DNA of 6,264 bases from Gammaproteobacteria bacterium (GTDB taxonomy: Bacteria > Pseudomonadota > Gammaproteobacteria > UBA9214). Both the position numbers and the translations under genes were made by a program. The notes under the pieces are model-generated. The model worked only from the letters and a program-made list of their open reading frames with translations. It did no database searches and had not been told where the DNA came from. Of the stretch, positions 1 through 5,504 are shown in pieces. Position 1 is the first letter of the stretch, and every line of letters begins with the position of its first letter. The stretch spans positions 1-6,264 of the forward strand of contig JAOULY010000128.1 in the NCBI GenBank assembly GCA_029881775.1. Direction: 5' to 3'.

Positions 1-1115
1 CCGAACGCAACGCCGACCGGTCTTGCCAGGCGCTCGCCATCGGCGCGCTGGAAGCCACTGACGAACTCCGTTACATCAAGCGCCTGTCCGTCCCGGAACC
101 TGACCATCATCAGGGCGGGATGACGCCGGCTTGCCTTGCTGCCGAACATGCCGCCACCGGGTTTTGTCCCCCACGAGCCCTTCAGCGCCACAATGGCGTT
201 GCCATCCAGCTGACCGTCCAATGCCTTGTCAGGGATGAACGCCACCCCCATGGGCGCATTGCGCGACGGGAACGTGGCAACCGGTCGACTGACCTCGCTG
301 GCGGGGCGGGGCGGTTTGCGCCGGATGCAGTGGTCACGTTGCAGCTGCTTGCCGTCGAACTGATACCACGGCATGCCGTGAAACGAACCGGGTGTCAGTC
401 GTGCGAAATATTCCGGCGGCTGCTCGTAGCCGAGGTGGTCCGGCCCGTTATTGCTGGCATACAGGGTGCCGGTGTGCGGATGCCAGTCGAAGCCGACCGG
501 GTTGCGCAGTCCGCTGGCATAGGTCCGCCACAGCGGCAGGCTGCCGGTCTCGTCCAGCACCAGTACGCCGCCACGCCGGTCGGTGAAGGCATAGCTGTCA
601 TCGAGATATTCGTCGGAACAGTTACCACTGATGCCGAGTGCCAGGTACACGCGGCCGTCCGGCCCGATGGCCACGCTGCGACTGTTGTGTCCGCCACCCC
701 CTGGCAGGGCCAGCAGTAACTCAACACTGTCCCACGGGATTGCTGCCTGCCCCGGTGTATAGGGTGCGCGGTACAGGCCGTCGGTTTGCGCAATCAGCAA
801 CTCGTTGTCTCGCCAGGCGAGACTGTGCGGATAATCGGCCAGCTCGACCAGTACCTCAGGGTCCGTATAGGGCGGCGTCAGCCGGTAAACATTGCCTGCG
901 CGCGAGCCGATCAGCAGTTCGCCGTTGGGCAGGAAGGTCATCAGGCGCGGGGCATCGAGCCGGTCGGTCAGCAGTTCCAGTTGCATGCCGGCCGGCAGTT
1001 TGAGCGACCAGCGCTCACCATCGACCGTCAGGGTCTGCGTTTGCCGGGGCAGGGCGTCACCGGCTGCGGCGATGCCGGCAAGCAACCCTATCGTCAGAAA
1101 AATACACAGGCGCAT
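1..1115 (-). CDS. PQQ-dependent sugar dehydrogenase (sorbosone dehydrogenase-like), exported, 3' end missing
   Basis: Read on the minus strand, an ATG at 1115 opens a frame with no stop to the window edge, giving 371 codons. Residues 1-19 look like a Sec signal peptide (MRLCIF, a hydrophobic LTIGLLAGIAAA core, likely cleavage after AAA), so the enzyme should act in the periplasm. The rest is a six-bladed beta-propeller of the soluble glucose/sorbosone dehydrogenase type: PNGELLIGSRAG near 63-74, GGHNSRSVAIGPDG at 141-154 with His143 matching the catalytic/PQQ-site histidine, SGLRNPVGFDWHP at 201-213, NNGPDHLG at 222-229, and GSWGTKPGG followed by RPVGVAF at the end. Family members oxidise sugars or aldehydes using PQQ; the substrate cannot be read here. 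Only the last blade strand, probably some 30 residues, is missing. The stretch after GSWG (about 316-332) carries extra Gly/Ser/Arg residues compared with the usual GSWNR...GYKV pattern. It is transcribed divergently from the phosphatase gene at 1191. No clear ribosome binding site precedes the ATG. Confidence 0.9.
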   Translation of the reverse strand, partial: MRLCIFLTIGLLAGIAAAGDALPRQTQTLTVDGERWSLKLPAGMQLELLTDRLDAPRLMTFLPNGELLIGSRAGNVYRLTPPYTDPEVLVELADYPHSLAWRDNELLIAQTDGLYRAPYTPGQAAIPWDSVELLLALPGGGGHNSRSVAIGPDGRVYLALGISGNCSDEYLDDSYAFTDRRGGVLVLDETGSLPLWRTYASGLRNPVGFDWHPHTGTLYASNNGPDHLGYEQPPEYFARLTPGSFHGMPWYQFDGKQLQRDHCIRRKPPRPASEVSRPVATFPSRNAPMGVAFIPDKALDGQLDGNAIVALKGSWGTKPGGGMFGSKASRRHPALMMVRFRDGQALDVTEFVSGFQRADGERLARPVGVAF

Positions 1116-1190
1116 GTTGGCAGCCTAGTCGGGATTGGTGGTTTTGAACAGGGCTGACGATAAGGCCGGCAGCTGCGTTATCATGCCCGG
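1116..1190. promoter_or_regulatory. Divergent intergenic region, probable promoters for both flanking genes
   Basis: These 75 bases separate two genes that point away from each other, so both promoters should lie here or within the gene starts. On the plus strand, TATCAT at 1179-1184 matches five of six bases of the sigma-70 -10 consensus; a weak -35-like CTGACG lies at 1154-1159 with a long 19-base gap. On the minus strand only a poor -10-like TAGGCT is visible six bases before the dehydrogenase ATG. No convincing operator palindrome is seen. Confidence 0.4.
1179..1184 (+). promoter_or_regulatory. Candidate -10 element of the phosphatase gene, leaderless spacing
   Basis: TATCAT matches TATAAT at five of six positions. 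It ends six bases before the ATG at 1191, so a start site at the usual distance would fall on or next to the initiation codon. No Shine-Dalgarno sequence lies between it and the ATG. The -35 is poor, so the call rests on the -10 hexamer and its position. Confidence 0.33.
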
Positions 1191-1991
1191 ATGGATAGTC
1201 ACTCACTGGTTGATAAAGTTCAGGCCATTATCGTATCCGCTGCAAGAGAAGAATTGTTGCCGCGATTTGCGCGCGTGGAACGCACGCGCAAGCGTGACGG
1301 CAGCATACTGACCGAGGCGGACACCGCCATGCAAACGCGTATCGCCGCCAGCCTGCAGCAATTGTCGCCGGACGTGCTGTTCCTCGGCGAAGAGATGGAG
1401 GCGGACGAGCAGGCTGGTTTGCTGGAATCGGGGCAGCCGGTCTGGTGTCTTGATCCGCTGGATGGAACCAGCAACTTTGCCTGCGGGATTCCCTACTACT
1501 GTGTTGCGCTGGCGCTGCTGCACAAGGGGCATGTCGAGCTGGGGCTGGTGTACGATCCGGTGCGCGACGAATGTTTCAGTGCAGTGCACGGTGAAGGTGC
1601 GCGGCTGGACGGCAAACCCCTGCGGGTGGTCGAGTCCGGGCTGGCACTCAGGCAGGCAACGGCATTGATCGATTTCAAGCGTCTGGATGCCGGGCTGGCA
1701 ACGCGACTGGTGACTGATATACCGTACGCCTCGCAACGCAGCTTCGGTTCGGTGGCGCTGGACTGGTGCTGGCTGGCGGCCGGACGCAGCCATGTTTACC
1801 TGCACGGTCGTTCAAAAGTCTGGGACTATGCCGCCGGTAACCTGATCTTCAACGAGGCCGGTGGCCACTCCGTCAGCCTTGACGGGCAACCGGTGTTCAC
1901 GCGGGCACTGTCGCCGCGCGCGTCGGTCGCCGCCGTGGACCGCGGGCTGTTCGACGCATGGACCCGCTGGCTGGGAATCGACTTGCAGTAG
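1191..1991 (+). CDS. Inositol monophosphatase family phosphatase
   Basis: A 266-residue cytoplasmic protein of usual length for the Mg-dependent inositol monophosphatase / bisphosphate nucleotidase superfamily. Metal-site motifs are intact and in order: TEAD at 41-44, GEE at 66-68, DPLDGTSNF at 88-96 and WDYAAG at 211-216; GSVALDWCWLAAGR (186-199) is also typical. It should hydrolyse a small phosphate monoester. Possible substrates include inositol phosphate, histidinol phosphate, a sugar phosphate or 3'-phosphoadenylate, and the sequence does not decide among them. It resembles SuhB in motifs, but that identity is not supported strongly enough for a gene symbol. The ATG at 1191 is chosen because it gives a full-length family N-terminus; an ATG at 1183 is in another frame. 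There is no signal peptide. It is divergent from the PQQ dehydrogenase and separated by 170 bases from the next gene, so it is probably its own transcription unit. No Shine-Dalgarno sequence is evident. Confidence 0.93.
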   Translation: MDSHSLVDKVQAIIVSAAREELLPRFARVERTRKRDGSILTEADTAMQTRIAASLQQLSPDVLFLGEEMEADEQAGLLESGQPVWCLDPLDGTSNFACGIPYYCVALALLHKGHVELGLVYDPVRDECFSAVHGEGARLDGKPLRVVESGLALRQATALIDFKRLDAGLATRLVTDIPYASQRSFGSVALDWCWLAAGRSHVYLHGRSKVWDYAAGNLIFNEAGGHSVSLDGQPVFTRALSPRASVAAVDRGLFDAWTRWLGIDLQ

Positions 1992-2015
1992 CCGTTCCAG
2001 GTTATTGTTTTTATT
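1971..2015 (+). terminator. Possible weak intrinsic terminator after the phosphatase gene
   Basis: CTGGGAA (1971-1977) can pair with TTCCAG (1995-2000) with one bulged G. The second arm is followed by the T-rich GTTATTGTTTTTATT. The stem overlaps the end of the coding sequence, and the loop is long (about 17 bases), so this is only a degenerate candidate. Confidence 0.22.
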
Positions 2016-2031
2016 AAACACCTACGACTTT

Positions 2032-2044
2032 GGTCTGATAGACC
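2032..2044. repeat. 13-base inverted repeat in the spacer upstream of the transglycosylase gene
   Basis: GGTCT (2032-2036) and AGACC (2040-2044) are perfect complementary arms around GAT. A second small inverted repeat follows at 2050-2063 (GGCG, six bases, CGCC). Neither is followed by a T run, so they are not clear terminators. They could be operator half-sites or chance; both lie upstream of the TATAAT at 2109. Confidence 0.3.
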
Positions 2045-2108
2045 GGGCAGGCGGTATTGCGCCACAATAGGGCTGCATGGCTACCGTGCCCGGTAAGCCG
2101 TGAGTCGA

Positions 2109-2114
2109 TATAAT
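2109..2114 (+). promoter_or_regulatory. Candidate -10 promoter element of the transglycosylase gene
   Basis: A perfect TATAAT lies 47 bases before the ATG at 2162 and is followed by the GC-rich GGCCGC. This predicts a transcript start near 2121 and a leader of about 40 bases. No recognisable -35 hexamer sits 16-18 bases upstream, where the sequence is GC-rich, so an activator may be needed or the match may be chance. Confidence 0.42.
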
Positions 2115-2161
2115 GGCCGCTCGTTCAGCCGCAAATAACAACTAACAGCCGCAGAACAATA

Positions 2162-3718
2162 ATGAACCTGCAAAACGCGCTACAGACAATCAGGCAAAAA
2201 GCGTTTCCGAAGCGGCATGCGCTGGAGACCGAGCTGGCTGGCTTGCGTGAGGAACATGCCCAAGTCATTGCCGAGCTCGACACGGTGCAGGTGGCGCTGG
2301 CTGAAACCCGTGAGCAGGATGCCAGGCAACTCGCCGACCTGCAGCAGCAGCTGAATGTTATCAGCAGCGACCGGCGCGCGGCACAGGTGCGTGCCGAATC
2401 ACTGGAAGCATCGCTGGCCGATGCGCAGCGCCGGCAGCAGACTGCCGAGCAACACATACATTCCCTGGAGGCCAGGCTGGATGAAACACGCAGCCAGCAT
2501 GAAGCCGGCCTCGAGTTGACACAGGAAAACCTGTTGCGACTGCAATCCGAGCAGCAAGGCCTGCTGGCGTTGCAAACAGACCTGGCGAAAACATTCCACG
2601 AAGTCGGCAAGCAGTTGCTCGATGCTTCCCGCGTGCAGACACCGCCGCGTATGTCCCGCCTGCAGGCAACGGCCATGGCCGGCCTGCTGTTCCTGTCTGG
2701 CGCACTGCTGAGCGGGCTGCTTGTGCGCAGCGAGACACCGGCAATCGACCTGTCGCCGCTGCAGGCCGGCATCGTTGACTTGAAGAGCCTGATGAAAAAG
2801 CATTTCGAAAGTCATAATGAATTACTGAAGATCCTGACTGACAGCCTGAATCGTGAAACGGTCGGACAGGCTACACCGGCGCCATCGCCGGCCGTCTCGC
2901 AGCGCCTTGCCGAACGCCAGCGGGCCGACCTGGCGTTGCTGGGTTTCAGTGCCGATGAGTCGTTGTCGGACTTCCGCGCACTGTATATGCCTGCCACTGA
3001 CGGTGAAGCCGAAGCCACGCCTGAAGAGGTCGATGCCGTGCTGGGTTACTATGCCGAGCTGGCACGCAAGGACGCTCGCAAATACAAGGTGGACAGCCAC
3101 GTGCTGGCAGCCATTCGCCTGGCCAGCAAGCGTACCGGTGTCGAATTTCCCTTTCTGATGGAACTGGCTTCTACCGAGAGCAATTTCAGGCCGACCGTGC
3201 GTGCATCGACATCGACGGCGGTTGGGCTGTACCAGTTCAAGGAGGATACCTGGCTGGATGCCATCAGGGCCTATGGCGCACGCTATGGCCTGGAAAAATA
3301 CAGTCAGCGCATCGAGTACACGGCCGACAGCAAGGGCGTCATGCAACCCGCAATCATGGATGCCGACCTGCATGCGGCAGCGCTGGATTTGCGGCTCGAT
3401 GCGCGCGTGTCGGCGTTACTGGCAGCCGAGCATGTACGCAGCAACATGCGTCAGCTGAACTCGAAGCTTGACCGCACGCTTGACCGCACAGATATTTACC
3501 TGACCCACTTTTTTGGTGCCAGTGGTGCCATTTCCTTCCTCAAGGCGCTGGCCGAGGATCCGGCGCAGATTGCCGGTGAAATTTTTCCGGGCCCGGCGAG
3601 CCGTAACCGCTCCATATTCCATGACAAGGCGCGCAAGCCCCGCACGGTGGCGGAGGTCTACAAGCTGTTTGCGCGCAAGTTCAACACCAGCCGTTTCCGT
3701 GACAGCGAGCCGGGCTAG
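2162..3718 (+). CDS. Membrane-anchored lytic transglycosylase (SLT domain) with N-terminal cytoplasmic coiled coil
   Basis: A 518-residue protein in three parts. Residues about 18-155 are a charged, Gln/Glu/Ala-rich helix with heptad-like leucines, read as a long coiled coil. Residues about 167-188 (QATAMAGLLFLSGALLSGLLV) form one membrane segment. There is no N-terminal signal peptide, so the coiled coil should be cytoplasmic and the rest periplasmic. A second short helix (about 196-232) and a Pro/Ala linker lead to the lytic transglycosylase domain at about 290-510. That domain shows ELASTESNF (334-342) with Glu339 the expected catalytic acid, GLYQF (355-359), the helix DARVSALLAAEHVR (413-426) and THFFGASGAISFLKAL (448-463). 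Family enzymes cleave the MurNAc-GlcNAc bond of peptidoglycan, forming 1,6-anhydroMurNAc. Residues 436-443 are an LDRT-LDRT tandem repeat. The ATG is preceded by no clear ribosome binding site, but no upstream alternative fits better. The soluble, coiled-coil half facing the cytoplasm is unusual and suggests recruitment by, or signalling to, a cytoplasmic partner. Confidence 0.88.
   Translation: MNLQNALQTIRQKAFPKRHALETELAGLREEHAQVIAELDTVQVALAETREQDARQLADLQQQLNVISSDRRAAQVRAESLEASLADAQRRQQTAEQHIHSLEARLDETRSQHEAGLELTQENLLRLQSEQQGLLALQTDLAKTFHEVGKQLLDASRVQTPPRMSRLQATAMAGLLFLSGALLSGLLVRSETPAIDLSPLQAGIVDLKSLMKKHFESHNELLKILTDSLNRETVGQATPAPSPAVSQRLAERQRADLALLGFSADESLSDFRALYMPATDGEAEATPEEVDAVLGYYAELARKDARKYKVDSHVLAAIRLASKRTGVEFPFLMELASTESNFRPTVRASTSTAVGLYQFKEDTWLDAIRAYGARYGLEKYSQRIEYTADSKGVMQPAIMDADLHAAALDLRLDARVSALLAAEHVRSNMRQLNSKLDRTLDRTDIYLTHFFGASGAISFLKALAEDPAQIAGEIFPGPASRNRSIFHDKARKPRTVAEVYKLFARKFNTSRFRDSEPG
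3467..3490 (+). repeat. 12-base tandem duplication inside the transglycosylase gene
   Basis: CTTGACCGCACG (3467-3478) is followed directly by CTTGACCGCACA (3479-3490), 11 of 12 bases identical and in frame. It encodes LDRT twice (residues 436-443), between the conserved AAEHVRSN helix and the THFFG motif. The 11-mer CTTGACCGCAC occurs once more at 3765-3775, just before the transporter gene. Confidence 0.7.
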
Positions 3719-3725
3719 CGCCCGG
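3710..3725. repeat. GC-rich hairpin over the transglycosylase stop codon
   Basis: CCGGGC (3710-3715) and GCCCGG (3720-3725) are perfect six-base arms around TAGC, which contains the TAG stop. The stem would be stable in RNA, but no T tract follows, so it is not a standard intrinsic terminator. It could attenuate read-through into the transporter gene or protect the 3' end. Confidence 0.4.
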
Positions 3726-3798
3726 ACGGTCGCAGTGCTCGCGCGGGTGACCGGCCTGCGGTATCTTGACCGCACTTCAGCCGGTTGCGGACTTGCAG

Positions 3799-4713
3799 AT
3801 GGTTTTTGAGATTGCGGGTATCACCGCTTCGCCATGGTTGCTGCTTGGCTGGGGCGCGCTGGTCGGTCTGGTGTTCTCAACCGTCGGGGCGGCCGGCGGC
3901 ATTCTTGCCTCTGTCGGGATGATCTCGGTATTCGGACTTGGTGATCCGAACCTGGTCAAGCCGATGGCGCAGGCAATGACGCTGGTAACGCCGCTGGTGG
4001 CAGTGCCGCTGTATGCGCGGCAGTGTCGAGTGGTCTGGCGACTGGCATTCCTGCTCGGCGCAGGTGGCGTGCTGGGCGCCCTGCTTGGCAGCAGCCTGTC
4101 GCATCGTTTACTGGCCGACATGACACTGTTCCGCCCGGTATTCGCCGTGCTGGTATTTATTATCGCTGCACAGCTGTTCTGGCAGATATTCAGACATGGC
4201 GCGAACACCGTGCAATTGACCCGGGCCATGCGGGCGGCCGAGAGTTTCGAGGGCGAGGTGCGTAGCGGGGCGGACCTGTGCGAGAAAGGTGTACGTTGTG
4301 TCGAGGCCGGTTTCAGGCGTTTCGTGTTTGATTTTGGCGGCGAGCGTTTCGGCTTCAACCCGATGTTGCCGTTCCTTACCGGACTGGGTATCGCCATGCT
4401 GTCTTCGGCACTCGGCGTCGGTGGTGGTTTCCTGCTGGTCCCCTTCATGAGTATTGTCATGCGGTTGCCGATGTACATCATCGCCGGCACCTCGGCACTG
4501 GCTATCGCGATCCATTCGATTACCTCTATCAGTAACTATGTCCGTCTGGGTATCGAGCTTGACCTGGCCATGCTCGCCTTCCTGCTGACCGGCGTGGTGG
4601 CCGGTTCTTTTCTCGGGCCGCTGGTGAGCAAGCATGTAGCGGAGAACGGGCTGCGTGGTTTACTGGCGGTTATCCTGGTGCTGATCGGTTTGCGTTACGC
4701 GGGTGTTTTTTAG
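3799..4713 (+). CDS. TauE/SafE family membrane transporter
   Basis: A 304-residue, very hydrophobic inner-membrane protein with about eight membrane segments in two halves, the TauE/SafE (DUF81) layout. First half: GWGALVGLVFSTVGAAGGILASVG (17-40) and later helices to about 130. Second half: SSALGVGGGFLLVPFM (202-217), GTSALAIAIHSITSISN (230-246), FLLTGVVAGSFLGPLVS (261-277) and a last helix at about 287-299. The family exports small anions such as sulfite, sulfoacetate or other organosulfur compounds; the substrate here is unknown. The halves are joined by a hydrophilic stretch (about 132-186) with Cys161 and Cys167. The first half has GAAGG where the second keeps the usual GVGGG. The ATG at 3799 places the first helix close to the N-terminus; an in-frame TTG at 3766 would add 11 residues and is less likely. 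Neither start has a clear ribosome binding site. It lies 80 bases after the transglycosylase and 38 bases before the kinase gene, so a shared transcript is possible. Confidence 0.87.
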   Translation: MVFEIAGITASPWLLLGWGALVGLVFSTVGAAGGILASVGMISVFGLGDPNLVKPMAQAMTLVTPLVAVPLYARQCRVVWRLAFLLGAGGVLGALLGSSLSHRLLADMTLFRPVFAVLVFIIAAQLFWQIFRHGANTVQLTRAMRAAESFEGEVRSGADLCEKGVRCVEAGFRRFVFDFGGERFGFNPMLPFLTGLGIAMLSSALGVGGGFLLVPFMSIVMRLPMYIIAGTSALAIAIHSITSISNYVRLGIELDLAMLAFLLTGVVAGSFLGPLVSKHVAENGLRGLLAVILVLIGLRYAGVF

Positions 4714-4715
4714 CG

Positions 4716-4745
4716 TTGTCCCGGAGTACACACGGGCGTTATGCT
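4716..4745 (+). promoter_or_regulatory. Candidate promoter of the kinase/phosphatase pair, leaderless spacing
   Basis: TTGTCC (4716-4721, four of six to TTGACA) and TATGCT (4740-4745, four of six to TATAAT) are 18 bases apart. The -10 ends six bases before the kinase ATG at 4752, so the transcript would start at or beside the start codon. A purine-rich CCGGAG at 4721-4726 is too far upstream to act as a ribosome binding site. Both hexamers are imperfect. Confidence 0.3.
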
Positions 4746-4751
4746 TGACCC

Positions 4752-5504
4752 ATGGCACGCAATCAACAGACCGGGACGCGGTCGATCGAGCAGTTCAATA
4801 TAAATCCCGGGCGACTGCTTGCGGGCAAGTACGAGGTGGTCAAACGCCTGGGGCGTGGCTGGGAAGGCGAGGTCTACCTGGTCCGGGAAAAAAATACGTC
4901 AATCGAGCGTGCCGTCAAGCTGTTTTATCCACAGCGAAACCCGCGCGACAGGGCGGCGGGTTTTTACGCGCGCAAACTGCACAAGCTGCGTCATTGCCCG
5001 ATTGCGATCCAGTATCATTCCAGCGATACCATTACCTACCAGCGTATACCCATAACGCTGCTGGTATCTGACTTTGTCGAGGGCGAGTTACTGTCCGACT
5101 TTATCGCCAACCAGCCGGGCCGGCGCCTGCGGCCGTACCCGGCCATGCACCTGCTGCATGCGCTGGCATCCGGTATTGAGTGCATACATGCCATGAAGGA
5201 ATACCACGGTGACCTGCATACCGAGAACATTATCGTGCAACGTTACGGGCTCGGCTTTGATCTCAAGTTGCTGGATTTTTTCCACTGGGGTGCGCCGCGG
5301 CCGGAGAATATCCGCGATGACGTCGTCGACCTGGTAAAGATACTGTACGAAGCGACCGGCGGGCGCACCTGGTACAGCCGGCAACCGCAGGAAATAAAGG
5401 CGCTGTGCTGTGGCCTGAAACGCAGCCTGATACTGAAAAAATTTCGCACCGCGGGCCAGTTGCGCGAATACCTGGAAAACATGGAATGGACGACACGCGT
5501 ATGA
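4752..5504 (+). CDS. Small atypical protein kinase (possibly pseudokinase), partner of the downstream PP2C phosphatase
   Basis: A 250-residue soluble protein made of little more than a kinase fold, with no membrane segment or sensor domain. In order: a glycine-rich loop GRGWEGEVYLV (34-44), RAVKLF with the ATP-binding Lys56, a hinge region near VSDFVEGELLSDF (105-117), the catalytic loop HGDLHTEN (152-159, Asp154 and Asn159), LLDFF (173-177) where DFG is expected, and RDDVVDLVKILYEATGG (188-204) matching helix F. Departures from the classical Ser/Thr pattern are HGD for HRD, DFF for DFG, no glutamate between residues 52 and 110 to act as the helix-C Glu, and only about 10 residues between DFF and helix F where a full activation loop would be. 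HGDLH is shared with aminoglycoside-phosphotransferase-like and other atypical kinases. Key Lys, Asp, Asn and Asp remain, so activity is possible but unproven. Its TGA overlaps the ATG of the PP2C gene, so both should be translated together. No ribosome binding site is evident. Confidence 0.85.
   Translation: MARNQQTGTRSIEQFNINPGRLLAGKYEVVKRLGRGWEGEVYLVREKNTSIERAVKLFYPQRNPRDRAAGFYARKLHKLRHCPIAIQYHSSDTITYQRIPITLLVSDFVEGELLSDFIANQPGRRLRPYPAMHLLHALASGIECIHAMKEYHGDLHTENIIVQRYGLGFDLKLLDFFHWGAPRPENIRDDVVDLVKILYEATGGRTWYSRQPQEIKALCCGLKRSLILKKFRTAGQLREYLENMEWTTRV

Noticed and set aside
120..1157. Plus-strand open frames at 120-719, 638-1003 and 786-1157
   Set aside because: They lie opposite the minus-strand PQQ dehydrogenase, whose frame stays open for 371 codons and has clear family motifs. 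The plus-strand translations show no recognisable domain and are low-complexity Arg/Ala/Gly-rich, as expected for antisense shadows.
1183..1190. ATG at 1183 as start of the phosphatase gene
   Set aside because: It is eight bases upstream and in a different frame from the phosphatase.
2125..3373. Long minus-strand frames (up to 215 residues) under the transglycosylase gene
   Set aside because: Cys/Ser/Arg-rich translations typical of antisense reading of an Ala/Gln/Glu-rich coiled-coil gene; no domain and no start signal.
3766..3798. TTG start for the transporter, adding 11 residues
   Set aside because: TTG is a rare start, no ribosome binding site precedes it, and the ATG at 3799 places the first membrane helix normally. 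It cannot be fully excluded.
4720..4736. CCCG-nine bases-CGGG hairpin after the transporter as a terminator
   Set aside because: Only four paired bases and no T tract; too weak to call, and it overlaps the candidate promoter of the kinase.
4703..5071. Plus-strand open frame overlapping the transporter end and kinase start
   Set aside because: It overlaps the well-supported kinase N-terminus in another frame and its translation has no recognisable domain.
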